Shown here: positions 1-15,000 of the stretch, one piece after another
How positions within the stretch are numbered: the stretch's first letter is position 1
Layout: each line of letters opens with the position of its first letter
DNA from: Bolinopsis microptera
Lineage: Eukaryota; Ctenophora; Tentaculata; Lobata; Bolinopsidae
NCBI RefSeq assembly: GCF_026151205.1
Contig: NC_087076.1
Span: 23,556,828 to 23,620,827 of the forward strand
Length of the DNA: 64,000 nucleotides
Direction of reading: 5' to 3'
Position numbers and translations under genes: made by a program
The notes under the pieces: model-generated
What the model was told of the DNA's origin: nothing
What the model saw: only the letters and a program-made list of their open reading frames with translations
Database searches by the model: none

Positions 1-59
1 GAACATTATATAATTATACATACATAACACACAATAAAATTAATGTCCACATAATTAAC

Positions 60-3000
60 CTGTAGATAAATAACAGCATCAGTCCCGTATCCCTCCACAC
101 TCACTAACCGAATGTTACCGTTCAGGTACCGGGCATACAGCCGAGAAAGGGGTAATCCGTACCCAAAGCCGGCCAAGGGCGGTATTCTCGAGTCTTTCTC
201 TGGCTACAAATAAAAAACAGTGAGCTCTTCAGAACTACCTACCTATTCTAAGCTAAAATACAACAAAAAACTCAAAAGTCAAGATAATAATATAGAACTG
301 TGGGAAGTAGGAACTTGTTAACACATTATCTCCATATTCAACCTACAACTAACCTCTGGGGCTGTTGAGTAATGGTAGTCGAATAGTTGGTCCTGCTCAG
401 ACATAGGAATTCCTCGGCCTCTATCAGACACTTTAATACTGATGTCTTTTTTCCCTTGAACTATGCAAATTTGAACTGGGTGCTTTTCTCCGGTGAACGG
501 ATTTTCAACTGACGCCCTCAGTGCGTTCTGAAGAGAATAACATTAACATGATTATAGTGTAAGAACAGTTTACAAAATCATGATAATGATATGATCATGA
601 TCATTGCACACGGTAAAGTCGTTCCTGCCAGTAAATGTAGATATAACTATAATAGGTACATACTCGGTTAAAAGCTACAATTAATAATAACATATTTCTA
701 CGCGTGTCTATTTTAATTAAACACCCTAATATATCAAATGATAGAGTAGTTCGCTGTTTATTAGTCTCATGATTGAAATTCTGATAGTTAGATAATATCC
801 GGATATATATCCAATATTATATTAACTACCCGCACAAAACCCTTAAATAACTAACTCACGTAATTGGCATCCGAATTGCTTAAAAATTTCAGAGAATATA
901 GATATGGGTCAAACTTAAATTTCCTGAAATTTTCGTAAAATTTCATCAATTACACCACTCCCTCTTTTTCTCTTTTGTTACCATAAAGTGAGAACGTTTT
1001 GAGTTAGGAACTCCAAAATTTCCAGGCACATGTGGTTTAGAATAGAAGAGCTTTCTCAAAATTTCAAGTTGATTGTTTACAGCTTCGAATACGTTATCTC
1101 GGCACTTAATATGTGATTTCGTCACCCAATCAGTGATCTCATTAGGAGCTATTCAGTAGCAGGCAATAATGAGCCTCATTAGGCAGTACCGAGCATGTTG
1201 GGGGATGACAATCTGATCACTTTGAGTGAATACCTTAAAATCAAAGAAATTCTCGTTATAGCGCTTCGGTTGCTGTCCTATGAGCAGGTTCTAACCAATC
1301 AGACCATTGATTAAGTGAAGAAATCACAGATTAAGTGCCGAGATCATGTATTCGCCATATCTTAAAATGGTCATAACTCAGTTTAGTTGTTAACAACCAT
1401 CTTGAAATTTTGGAAAACACTTCAATTATCAAACCACATCTGTCTGGAAATTTTTGGAGTTCCTAACTCAAAACGTTCTCACTTTATGGCGACAAAAGAG
1501 AAAATGAAATTTTACGAGACTTTCAGGAAATTTAAGTTTTACCCATATCTATATTATCTGAAATGTTTAAGCAATTCTGATGCCAATTACGTGAGTTATT
1601 TAAGGGTAGTTAATTTTGGGCCACCCTCTATATATAACTGATAAGATGTACGTCTGCATATTGCTGTCACCATAAAGTATGGATAACCACATGCACCAAC
1701 GGAGATTGTGACGTCACAATGGTTGTTCACCAAATTCGACTTCAAAATTGAAATTTGCCACTAATTAACGGAATGCGCTGGTCTAATTATTGTTTGGCAA
1801 CATGATATTTGTGCGCGCGAGAAAGTCTTTAATTTTTATACGCCACCGCAACATATTTTAATCATTGTAGGAACTCCACGATGCTTGTTAATGTTGCAGG
1901 AATGAATTCCGGATTCCCCATGCTCATGAAATGCAATGGGACTGTTTTCCCAGATAAAATACGACCAAAACAACAGAAGTTATGAAAACAATATGACAAT
2001 ATGTAATAGATCGGAATGCCTGCATCTGTCCTACTCCTAGCTGTTCTCCGTGTGGGTAAACCATGATAACGATATTCAATATGATCATAACCAATTAGTG
2101 TGTCAATTTCAACCATTTTATGGTGCATGCAGCGTGTTTGAGAACACCAGAGAAGAAAAATGATCCATAGGAATGACCGGGTAACAGTAAACATTAGGTG
2201 CGCCAATTATTGTGTCCACATTACAGTGATCAGTAGATTCCTGTCATCATAAAGTATGAACAACCACGTCACACGCACCAACGTTATAATGTAAAGAGAT
2301 TAGAATTCATACCATGTTATTATATCACATTACCTGTACTAAAGGGGTTATTGTCATGTGTTTTCGATTATCGTGCGATATCAGTGCGACATAACAATTA
2401 TCGTGCGATGACAGCTACAGTACGACATCACAATTATCGTGCGATAAAAAAACGATCCTGCGATAATCACGCGTTTATCGTCAAGTACCGCGATAATCGT
2501 ACGATAATCGTGCACCACAAACGATAATCGTCTCGCATGCGATAAACGCGCGATAAAGGGTCTGCTTGGGTTAATAGCTTTAGAGATGGGACTGTGGCTT
2601 TTGATGAAGTTAAGTTGATTAAATGTGTTGAGTTTCTACTGGATAATTGTTACTTTAAAGTAGGAGAGATCTTATATCGGCAACATATCGGTGTACCTAT
2701 TGGAATCAACCCTGGTCCATATATTGCTAACTTAACACTTTGGTATTTTGAGAACAGTTTCCTAGACAGTACGTATAAAAGTAGATACTATATTGTAAAG
2801 AAGTTAAATAATACATTTAGACTTATAGATGATATTACTACCCTTAACTCTGATGGTTACTTAGAGGAATATTTTAAGTTAATATATCCAGACTCTCTTA
2901 CTCTTAATAAGGAAAATGAAGTAGATAGTGCCGCCAATGTATTAGATCTTGATATTTCGATAAATAGCGAGGGGAAGTTTTCTTGTAGAGTTTATGATAA

Positions 3001-6000
3001 AAGGGATAAGTTTGGTTTTAAAGTGGTCAAGTTTCAACCTTTGATGAGTAATCAAGCTAGTAGTGTATTATATGGCACGTACTGTTCACAGGTTGTGAGA
3101 TATTCTAGGATTTGTAATAACGTTGTTGCTTTTTCTGATAGGGTTTTGAAGTTTACTGATGATTTAATTGAGTTGGGTTTTAGACGGGATCGTCTTAGTA
3201 AAATATACTTATCAGTGGTAAAGAGGCATGGGCTAAAGAATAAGTTTGGTATTGGGTGTGGAAATATATTAATGCCATAGCTTGGCCTGTGGCATCCTTT
3301 TCTATTGTTGCGCAATATTTGTCGCACGTGTTGAATTTAGTTTTATAATAACTTTGCGGCGGCGCAAATCAGAGTCTTAGAATTACGCGGGAAATTACGC
3401 GGGAGTAATTGTAGTTTGGTCAGTTCGTTGTATGACGTGTTGACTACGTTTACTTAGTATACTTATCCCTACCGTTTTATTACATTTTTACTTTATCTAC
3501 CTATCACTATACAGTATACATATTTAATCTTAAATTATCATTTTAGTGGAACTATGTAAAAGGGGATCGTTGCTAGCGTTAAAACTGTTTTAACCCTGCC
3601 ATAGTCAGTTGAAAGTCTGATAGCATATGTTCCGTTTGATTTGACCAAACTAATGCCTTTCATTGCTTTATAAGCATCGGAGTTGGAACTTGTGCTTAAG
3701 AGATTTCTCTGGCCAAGGGATAACTCTGGAGACTGGTATTTGTTTGTTAATTTGGATGGTTCATTGTTGTCTGGCTTCTCTTCCTGTCTTTTGGTTTGGT
3801 TCTGATGGTTTTGATGTCTATGGTTACTACTGCTGCTGCTGCTTCTTCTAAGTCACAGGATGTGTCCTTCCTTCGCTGCTCTCGTCGCTGTAAAACCTGT
3901 GCTGATATGGTGTTTTGTACGGACTTTAGGTCATCTGTATCTGGGACTAAATTTGACTGTATATTTGAGTTTGATGTTGGAGAAGAGAAAGTTATTAATT
4001 GTAAAAGTACTAATGTTATTTATCTTTTGAGCTGTAAATGTTGTAATTCTCAATATGTAGGAGAGACTGTGCAAGAACTTAAGGATCGTATGTCGCAACA
4101 CCGTGGGACTACGAATCCTACTGGAAATTCGGGAAATTTTAGATTGAGACAGCATTTTTTAGAATCTATTAATTGTAATTCGTTTAGTGTTCAAATTATT
4201 CAGAAACTTACAGGTAAGGGGAGAACTGGTGTTAAGCGTCCTAATTCTACTAAATTTGTTATTGATGAAAATATTTCTAAAATTAGGAAAGGACATGAAG
4301 ATCGTTGGATCAGAGTACTTAAAACACAATTTCCTTATGGGGTTAATGATAGGATTGATAGTTTAGCTAATAAAGATAGTTATAATTGTGAATATGCTAA
4401 ATTTATTTCTTGTAAAGATAAATCTAGAAAGAGATCCTGGGCTGATAGACAGCAAAGCGATTTATCTCAGTTTGATATTGACAATATTTTGGGTGAATTA
4501 TTACGTTTAGTTGTTGAACCATTTCACAGCGATGTTAATATTTTATTACGTAAATTATTGTTTCCTTTAAATAAGTCTACACTCGTTAAACTTAAAGAGA
4601 GCTATTTAGATAAAGTTTTTCAAATTGATAACCTAGACCCTAGTAGATCTCAGATACATTGTATTATAATGGACTTATTCACTTATAAAATTAGACCTTT
4701 TAACTCGAGAACTGATAAAAGTAAGAGCGTCCGTAAGCCTAAAGTTTTATGTTCTATTGATTTTGTGAACAAGGGTATTGAAATGTTAAATTTACCTAGA
4801 GTTTTTAGATCTCCTAGTTTGAAATCGTTTGTTAATTTTTGTAACATTAAAGAACCTACTGTTGTATATAAAGGTACTGATAATGTTTCTAAGAAGTTAT
4901 TTAATTATAATAACGTTGTTAAGGGAGACACTGAACCTTTAGAATGCAAATGTCATATGTTTACTGATTTCGTAAATCAGGATTGTGGTCATGTTGTGAC
5001 TGGGGATGTTAATTTTGTAAAGCACGACGCCTTGAGAAGTCTGTTAGAGAAAGGTCCTTCTTATAAAGAACCTAAAACGATTGATTTTGATAAGAATTGT
5101 AATTCGGTAATAGATAATGTTAAAGAAATCTTAAAACCTTGGAGTAGGAAAGAGAAAATCGATAGTGCATGTTTAAATGGTTGGTTTAATGAATTTAGTG
5201 ATATTGTTAAGAAGAATACTGAAGCTCTTAAAATGAAATATCCTAAACAGCTTAAACGGAAATCTGTGTTTAGTAATGATAAAGCTTGTGAAGAATTAGC
5301 GTTTATCAGAAAGTATTTTGTTTTATGTCCGGTGGACAAAGCAACTAAGAACGTCGCTATTATTTGTAAACATTATTATTTAAGTGATATTATACAAGAG
5401 TGTCAATCTAATGAGGGTATTGATGATGTTAGTGGGGAGCATGAAGTTCGTGATATTAACAGAGATATTTTCAAGTTCATAGAAGACGTTGGGATAAAAG
5501 TAGATTCTAATATTGATATTTTACCTCACATGTTTTCGAGTCCTAAATTTCATAAGCCAATTTTTAAGTTTAGGTATGTTATTTCTTATGCTAATTGTAG
5601 TATTAAGCCCTTGGCAGTAAAGATTTCTTTAGCCTTAAAGGCTGTTTATTCAGAGATCTGCCGATATACTAACATGTTGTTTAAAGTAACAGGAGTTAAT
5701 AGGAATTGGGTCATTTTGAATAATAAGCCGATTTTAGAAGCTTTAGATAAAATTAATGATAATAGCTTAGCGAGAAACATCCAAACTTTTGATTTTTCTA
5801 CTTTATACACGAATTTAGCCCATAAAGATATCAAGGATGCTCTCAAGTTTACTGTTAAATTAGCCTTTAGGAATAGTAAAAAGAAGTTTATAGCTGTTTA
5901 CGATAAAGGGTCTGCTTGGGTTAATAGCTTTAGAGATGGGACTGTGGCTTTTGATGAAGTTAAGTTGATTAAATGTGTTGAGTTTCTACTGGATAATTGT

Positions 6001-9000
6001 TACTTTAAAGTAGGAGAGATCTTATATCGGCAACATATCGGTGTACCTATTGGAATCAACCCTGGTCCATATATTGCTAACTTAACACTTTGGTATTTTG
6101 AGAACAGTTTCCTAGACAGTACGTATAAAAGTAGATACTATATTGTAAAGAAGTTAAATAATACATTTAGACTTATAGATGATATTACTACCCTTAACTC
6201 TGATGGTTACTTAGAGGAATATTTTAAGTTAATATATCCAGACTCTCTTACTCTTAATAAGGAAAATGAAGTAGATAGTGCCGCCAATGTATTAGATCTT
6301 GATATTTCGATAAATAGCGAGGGGAAGTTTTCTTGTAGAGTTTATGATAAAAGGGATAAGTTTGGTTTTAAAGTGGTCAAGTTTCAACCTTTGATGAGTA
6401 ATCAAGCTAGTAGTGTATTATATGGCACGTACTGTTCACAGGTTGTGAGATATTCTAGGATTTGTAATAACGTTGTTGCTTTTTCTGATAGGGTTTTGAA
6501 GTTTACTGATGATTTAATTGAGTTGGGTTTTAGACGGGATCGTCTTAGTAAAATATACTTATCAGTGGTAAAGAGGCATGGGCTAAAGAATAAGTTTGGT
6601 ATTGGGTGTGGAAATATATTAATGCCATAGCTTGGCCTGTGGCATCCTTTTCTATTGTTGCGCAATATTTGTCGCACGTGTTGAATTTAGTTTTATAATA
6701 ACTTTGCGGCGGCGCAAATCAGAGTCTTAGAATTACGCGGGAAATTACGCGGGAGTAATTGTAGTTTGGTCAGTTCGTTGTATGACGTGTTGACTACGTT
6801 TACTTAGTATACTTATCCCTACCGTTTTATTACATTTTTACTTTATCTACCTATCACTATACAGTATACATATTTAATCTTAAATTATCATTTTAGTGGA
6901 ACTATGTAAAAGGGGATCGTTGCTAGCGTTAAAACTGTTTTAACCCTGCCATAGTCAGTTGAAAGTCTGATAGCATATGTTCCGTTTGATTTGACCAAAC
7001 TAATGCCTTTCATTGCTTTATAAGCATCGGAGTTGGAACTTGTGCTTAAGAGATTTCTCTGGCCAAGGGATAACTCTGGAGACTGGTATTTGTTTGTTAA
7101 TTTGGATGGTTCATTGTTGTCTGGCTTCTCTTCCTGTCTTTTGGTTTGGTTCTGATGGTTTTGATGTCTATGGTTACTACTGCTGCTGCTGCTTCTTCTA
7201 AGTCACAGGATGTGTCCTTCCTTCGCTGCTCTCGTCGCTGTAAAACCTGTGCTGATATGGTGTTTTGTACGGACTTTAGGTCATCTGTATCTGGGACTAA
7301 ATTTGACTGTATATTTGAGTTTGATGTTGGAGAAGAGAAAGTTATTAATTGTAAAAGTACTAATGTTATTTATCTTTTGAGCTGTAAATGTTGTAATTCT
7401 CAATATGTAGGAGAGACTGTGCAAGAACTTAAGGATCGTATGTCGCAACACCGTGGGACTACGAATCCTACTGGAAATTCGGGAAATTTTAGATTGAGAC
7501 AGCATTTTTTAGAATCTATTAATTGTAATTCGTTTAGTGTTCAAATTATTCAGAAACTTACAGGTAAGGGGAGAACTGGTGTTAAGCGTCCTAATTCTAC
7601 TAAATTTGTTATTGATGAAAATATTTCTAAAATTAGGAAAGGACATGAAGATCGTTGGATCAGAGTACTTAAAACACAATTTCCTTATGGGGTTAATGAT
7701 AGGATTGATAGTTTAGCTAATAAAGATAGTTATAATTGTGAATATGCTAAATTTATTTCTTGTAAAGATAAATCTAGAAAGAGATCCTGGGCTGATAGAC
7801 AGCAAAGCGATTTATCTCAGTTTGATATTGACAATATTTTGGGTGAATTATTACGTTTAGTTGTTGAACCATTTCACAGCGATGTTAATATTTTATTACG
7901 TAAATTATTGTTTCCTTTAAATAAGTCTACACTCGTTAAACTTAAAGAGAGCTATTTAGATAAAGTTTTTCAAATTGATAACCTAGACCCTAGTAGATCT
8001 CAGATACATTGTATTATAATGGACTTATTCACTTATAAAATTAGACCTTTTAACTCGAGAACTGATAAAAGTAAGAGCGTCCGTAAGCCTAAAGTTTTAT
8101 GTTCTATTGATTTTGTGAACAAGGGTATTGAAATGTTAAATTTACCTAGAGTTTTTAGATCTCCTAGTTTGAAATCGTTTGTTAATTTTTGTAACATTAA
8201 AGAACCTACTGTTGTATATAAAGGTACTGATAATGTTTCTAAGAAGTTATTTAATTATAATAACGTTGTTAAGGGAGACACTGAACCTTTAGAATGCAAA
8301 TGTCATATGTTTACTGATTTCGTAAATCAGGATTGTGGTCATGTTGTGACTGGGGATGTTAATTTTGTAAAGCACGACGCCTTGAGAAGTCTGTTAGAGA
8401 AAGGTCCTTCTTATAAAGAACCTAAAACGATTGATTTTGATAAGAATTGTAATTCGGTAATAGATAATGTTAAAGAAATCTTAAAACCTTGGAGTAGGAA
8501 AGAGAAAATCGATAGTGCATGTTTAAATGGTTGGTTTAATGAATTTAGTGATATTGTTAAGAAGAATACTGAAGCTCTTAAAATGAAATATCCTAAACAG
8601 CTTAAACGGAAATCTGTGTTTAGTAATGATAAAGCTTGTGAAGAATTAGCGTTTATCAGAAAGTATTTTGTTTTATGTCCGGTGGACAAAGCAACTAAGA
8701 ACGTCGCTATTATTTGTAAACATTATTATTTAAGTGATATTATACAAGAGTGTCAATCTAATGAGGGTATTGATGATGTTAGTGGGGAGCATGAAGTTCG
8801 TGATATTAACAGAGATATTTTCAAGTTCATAGAAGACGTTGGGATAAAAGTAGATTCTAATATTGATATTTTACCTCACATGTTTTCGAGTCCTAAATTT
8901 CATAAGCCAATTTTTAAGTTTAGGTATGTTATTTCTTATGCTAATTGTAGTATTAAGCCCTTGGCAGTAAAGATTTCTTTAGCCTTAAAGGCTGTTTATT

Positions 9001-12000
9001 CAGAGATCTGCCGATATACTAACATGTTGTTTAAAGTAACAGGAGTTAATAGGAATTGGGTCATTTTGAATAATAAGCCGATTTTAGAAGCTTTAGATAA
9101 AATTAATGATAATAGCTTAGCGAGAAACATCCAAACTTTTGATTTTTCTACTTTATACACGAATTTAGCCCATAAAGATATCAAGGATGCTCTCAAGTTA
9201 ACTGTTAAATTAGCCTTTAGGAATAGTAAAAAGAAGTTTATAGCTGTTTACGATAAAGGGTCTGCTTGGGTTAATAGCTTTAGAGATGGGACTGTGGCTT
9301 TTGATGAAGTTAAGTTGATTAAATGTGTTGAGTTTCTACTGGATAATTGTTACTTTAAAGTAGGAGAGATCTTATATCGGCAACATATCGGTGTACCTAT
9401 TGGAATCAACCCTGGTCCATATATTGCTAACTTAACACTTTGGTATTTTGAGAACAGTTTCCTAGACAGTACGTATAAAAGTAGATACTATATTGTAAAG
9501 AAGTTAAATAATACATTTAGACTTATAGATGATATTACTACCCTTAACTCTGATGGTTACTTAGAGGAATATTTTAAGTTAATATATCCAGACTCTCTTA
9601 CTCTTAATAAGGAAAATGAAGTAGATAGTGCCGCCAATGTATTAGATCTTGATATTTCGATAAATAGCGAGGGGAAGTTTTCTTGTAGAGTTTATGATAA
9701 AAGGGATAAGTTTGGTTTTAAAGTGGTCAAGTTTCAACCTTTGATGAGTAATCAAGCTAGTAGTGTATTATATGGCACGTACTGTTCACAGGTTGTGAGA
9801 TATTCTAGGATTTGTAATAACGTTGTTGCTTTTTCTGATAGGGTTTTGAAGTTTACTGATGATTTAATTGAGTTGGGTTTTAGACGGGATCGTCTTAGTA
9901 AAATATACTTATCAGTGGTAAAGAGGCATGGGCTAAAGAATAAGTTTGGTATTGGGTGTGGAAATATATTAATGCCATAGCTTGGCCTGTGGCATCCTTT
10001 TCTATTGTTGCGCAATATTTGTCGCACGTGTTGAATTTAGTTTTATAATAACTTTGCGGCGGCGCAAATCAGAGTCTTAGAATTACGCGGGAAATTACGC
10101 GGGAGTAATTGTAGTTTGGTCAGTTCGTTGTATGACGTGTTGACTACGTTTACTTAGTATACTTATCCCTACCGTTTTATTACATTTTTACTTTATCTAC
10201 CTATCACTATACAGTATACATATTTAATCTTAAATTATCATTTTAGTGGAACTATGTAAAAGGGGATCGTTGCTAGCGTTAAAACTGTTTTAACCCTGCC
10301 ATAGTCAGTTGAAAGTCTGATAGCATATGTTCCGTTTGATTTGACCAAACTAATGCCTTTCATTGCTTTATAAGCATCGGAGTTGGAACTTGTGCTTAAG
10401 AGATTTCTCTGGCCAAGGGATAACTCTGGAGACTGGTATTTGTTTGTTAATTTGGATGGTTCATTGTTGTCTGGCTTCTCTTCCTGTCTTTTGGTTTGGT
10501 TCTGATGGTTTTGATGTCTATGGTTACTACTGCTGCTGCTGCTTCTTCTAAGTCACAGGATGTGTCCTTCCTTCGCTGCTCTCGTCGCTGTAAAACCTGT
10601 GCTGATATGGTGTTTTGTACGGACTTTAGGTCATCTGTATCTGGGACTAAATTTGACTGTATATTTGAGTTTGATGTTGGAGAAGAGAAAGTTATTAATT
10701 GTAAAAGTACTAATGTTATTTATCTTTTGAGCTGTAAATGTTGTAATTCTCAATATGTAGGAGAGACTGTGCAAGAACTTAAGGATCGTATGTCGCAACA
10801 CCGTGGGACTACGAATCCTACTGGAAATTCGGGAAATTTTAGATTGAGACAGCATTTTTTAGAATCTATTAATTGTAATTCGTTTAGTGTTCAAATTATT
10901 CAGAAACTTACAGGTAAGGGGAGAACTGGTGTTAAGCGTCCTAATTCTACTAAATTTGTTATTGATGAAAATATTTCTAAAATTAGGAAAGGACATGAAG
11001 ATCGTTGGATCAGAGTACTTAAAACACAATTTCCTTATGGGGTTAATGATAGGATTGATAGTTTAGCTAATAAAGATAGTTATAATTGTGAATATGCTAA
11101 ATTTATTTCTTGTAAAGATAAATCTAGAAAGAGATCCTGGGCTGATAGACAGCAAAGCGATTTATCTCAGTTTGATATTGACAATATTTTGGGTGAATTA
11201 TTACGTTTAGTTGTTGAACCATTTCACAGCGATGTTAATATTTTATTACGTAAATTATTGTTTCCTTTAAATAAGTCTACACTCGTTAAACTTAAAGAGA
11301 GCTATTTAGATAAAGTTTTTCAAATTGATAACCTAGACCCTAGTAGATCTCAGATACATTGTATTATAATGGACTTATTCACTTATAAAATTAGACCTTT
11401 TAACTCGAGAACTGATAAAAGTAAGAGCGTCCGTAAGCCTAAAGTTTTATGTTCTATTGATTTTGTGAACAAGGGTATTGAAATGTTAAATTTACCTAGA
11501 GTTTTTAGATCTCCTAGTTTGAAATCGTTTGTTAATTTTTGTAACATTAAAGAACCTACTGTTGTATATAAAGGTACTGATAATGTTTCTAAGAAGTTAT
11601 TTAATTATAATAACGTTGTTAAGGGAGACACTGAACCTTTAGAATGCAAATGTCATATGTTTACTGATTTCGTAAATCAGGATTGTGGTCATGTTGTGAC
11701 TGGGGATGTTAATTTTGTAAAGCACGACGCCTTGAGAAGTCTGTTAGAGAAAGGTCCTTCTTATAAAGAACCTAAAACGATTGATTTTGATAAGAATTGT
11801 AATTCGGTAATAGATAATGTTAAAGAAATCTTAAAACCTTGGAGTAGGAAAGAGAAAATCGATAGTGCATGTTTAAATGGTTGGTTTAATGAATTTAGTG
11901 ATATTGTTAAGAAGAATACTGAAGCTCTTAAAATGAAATATCCTAAACAGCTTAAACGGAAATCTGTGTTTAGTAATGATAAAGCTTGTGAAGAATTAGC

Positions 12001-15000
12001 GTTTATCAGAAAGTATTTTGTTTTATGTCCGGTGGACAAAGCAACTAAGAACGTCGCTATTATTTGTAAACATTATTATTTAAGTGATATTATACAAGAG
12101 TGTCAATCTAATGAGGGTATTGATGATGTTAGTGGGGAGCATGAAGTTCGTGATATTAACAGAGATATTTTCAAGTTCATAGAAGACGTTGGGATAAAAG
12201 TAGATTCTAATATTGATATTTTACCTCACATGTTTTCGAGTCCTAAATTTCATAAGCCAATTTTTAAGTTTAGGTATGTTATTTCTTATGCTAATTGTAG
12301 TATTAAGCCCTTGGCAGTAAAGATTTCTTTAGCCTTAAAGGCTGTTTATTCAGAGATCTGCCGATATACTAACATGTTGTTTAAAGTAACAGGAGTTAAT
12401 AGGAATTGGGTCATTTTGAATAATAAGCCGATTTTAGAAGCTTTAGATAAAATTAATGATAATAGCTTAGCGAGAAACATCCAAACTTTTGATTTTTCTA
12501 CTTTATACACGAATTTAGCCCATAAAGATATCAAGGATGCTCTCAAGTTTACTGTTAAATTAGCCTTTAGGAATAGTAAAAAGAAGTTTATAGCTGTTTA
12601 CGATAAAGGGTCTGCTTGGGTTAATAGCTTTAGAGATGGGACTGTGGCTTTTGATGAAGTTAAGTTGATTAAATGTGTTGAGTTTCTACTGGATAATTGT
12701 TACTTTAAAGTAGGAGAGATCTTATATCGGCAACATATCGGTGTACCTATTGGAATCAACCCTGGTCCATATATTGCTAACTTAACACTTTGGTATTTTG
12801 AGAACAGTTTCCTAGACAGTACGTATAAAAGTAGATACTATATTGTAAAGAAGTTAAATAATACATTTAGACTTATAGATGATATTACTACCCTTAACTC
12901 TGATGGTTACTTAGAGGAATATTTTAAGTTAATATATCCAGACTCTCTTACTCTTAATAAGGAAAATGAAGTAGATAGTGCCGCCAATGTATTAGATCTT
13001 GATATTTCGATAAATAGCGAGGGGAAGTTTTCTTGTAGAGTTTATGATAAAAGGGATAAGTTTGGTTTTAAAGTGGTCAAGTTTCAACCTTTGATGAGTA
13101 ATCAAGCTAGTAGTGTATTATATGGCACGTACTGTTCACAGGTTGTGAGATATTCTAGGATTTGTAATAACGTTGTTGCTTTTTCTGATAGGGTTTTGAA
13201 GTTTACTGATGATTTAATTGAGTTGGGTTTTAGACGGGATCGTCTTAGTAAAATATACTTATCAGTGGTAAAGAGGCATGGGCTAAAGAATAAGTTTGGT
13301 ATTGGGTGTGGAAATATATTAATGCCATAGCTTGGCCTGTGGCATCCTTTTCTATTGTTGCGCAATATTTGTCGCACGTGTTGAATTTAGTTTTATAATA
13401 ACTTTGCGGCGGCGCAAATCAGAGTCTTAGAATTACGCGGGAAATTACGCGGGAGTAATTGTAGTTTGGTCAGTTCGTTGTATGACGTGTTGACTACGTT
13501 TACTTAGTATACTTATCCCTACCGTTTTATTACATTTTTACTTTATCTACCTATCACTATACAGTATACATATTTAATCTTAAATTATCATTTTAGTGGA
13601 ACTATGTAAAAGGGGATCGTTGCTAGCGTTAAAACTGTTTTAACCCTGCCATAGTCAGTTGAAAGTCTGATAGCATATGTTCCGTTTGATTTGACCAAAC
13701 TAATGCCTTTCATTGCTTTATAATCGTTGCAAGATTAAAATCTGCGAAATGGTCAATATTTTCCACCGTGGCATGATCTAGCTCTGGCCTGGCTGCATGC
13801 ATCCTGTGCGCGGCGCGGCTTGAAATGCGCGCGTTATATAATTAATTCGCCGACGCGATCGGCGGGATAAGTCGTGACGACTGCAAATTTGTAAGTGCAT
13901 TTATACCGCAATGACGCTCTCTAACTTGGCGTATTCACCTGTTGCGTATTGTACTATCACCACACCTGGGAACTGGCTTACAATTGTGCAGGAGACAAAA
14001 GATTAATACACAGTACAGTATGTGGACATCTATTATATTTGTCACTTCTGGTCGCGACAATACGGACACGGGACAGTATAAAACCACATTTTCACAGAGC
14101 CTTAATTTTGAGAAATTTTATTACAGCCCCAAACAGACAATAAACATGACTTGATAAACTTGTTAACTAAATTCATGGCTAAACCGGTCGGACTGGTTAC
14201 AATGGTACTTTTTTTGTTGCCAATTTTCTTATCTGATAAATTCCAAATTCCAAGGCTACTGGACCGGTACGAAGAATTTTCCTGGCCTAGACACTGAAGA
14301 GATAAAACATAAATACATAATGCATATGGTAAATTTGTCTATAGCCCTCATTGAATTAGGCACCTATAAATCTAATCCGAACTTTTCCAAAACATCAACA
14401 AAACATCAACTGTAATTCCCTGTGAGGATAACATACGGCACTCACTGAATCCTGTTATTCAGGGCAACATCAACTGTAATTCCCTGTGAAGATAACAGAC
14501 GCACTCACTGACTCCTGGTTTACTTATATCATATTACTCTGTCTCGTGCCCACTGCCCAGTGCGCTGCAAATCGATTGCAAAACTTTTGCGAAAGAAACT
14601 GTACTAAAACTGTTTTACAAATATTTTAACATGTGCTTTATGATCATTTACTGGATTAATTTCTACCTTTTTTCAACCTATTTTGAAGGAACAGTAGCAG
14701 TTTTGGTGAGAGTGCTCTTATAGCTGAATAGTTGAATTCTGTTATTGAGTATATTTTACTGTGTATAATGTAAAATTCTACCAGTCATTAGTAACCATAT
14801 TAGGCATAAATACCTGACAGATCTAATGTTACACATTCTTATGCCGTATTATAAACATTATATTAGACTCATAATATGTACGTTTCACTAGCACAAGTTG
14901 ATAACTTTTAAAATGTATTATATGACAAGCTAAGGCTTCTTAGTTAAAAATTCATACAGTTTCACAAATTTGCGGCATGATTGTAGCATGATTTTAACAT

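Larger units (their letters stand above)
2551..13723 (+). mobile_element. Tandem array of Penelope-like retroelements, permuted (N-terminal GIY-YIG) type
   Basis: The array has one 5'-truncated copy (2551-3673) followed by three complete head-to-tail units: 3674-7023, 7024-10373 and 10374-13723. Each unit is exactly 3,350 bp, with a short leader, one 944-codon ORF and a ~390-bp 3' region. The units look identical apart from a T to A change near 9200 that turns one Phe codon into Leu. Penelope-like elements often lie as partial tandems with a 5'-truncated leading copy, which fits. The GIY-YIG domain lies before the reverse transcriptase rather than after it, as in the permuted clade called Naiad in animals. 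No terminal inverted repeats or clear target duplication were found. The near identity means either very recent amplification or an assembly effect. Confidence 0.92.

Noticed and set aside
3281-3795. Possible hammerhead ribozyme in the Penelope-like leader/3' region
   Set aside because: Such elements can carry hammerheads, and GAAAGTCTGATAG looks suggestive. However, the required CUGANGA...GAAA order and stems could not be built on either strand.
3663-3851. 62-codon ORF overlapping the start of each retroelement protein
   Set aside because: It is in a different frame from the conserved protein, ends in a poly-Cys run from the GCT repeat and is repeated only because the element is.
2551-13723. 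LTR retrotransposon interpretation of the tandem array
   Set aside because: There are no gag, protease, RNase H or integrase domains. The domain order GIY-YIG then RT and the RT motif types fit a Penelope-like element.
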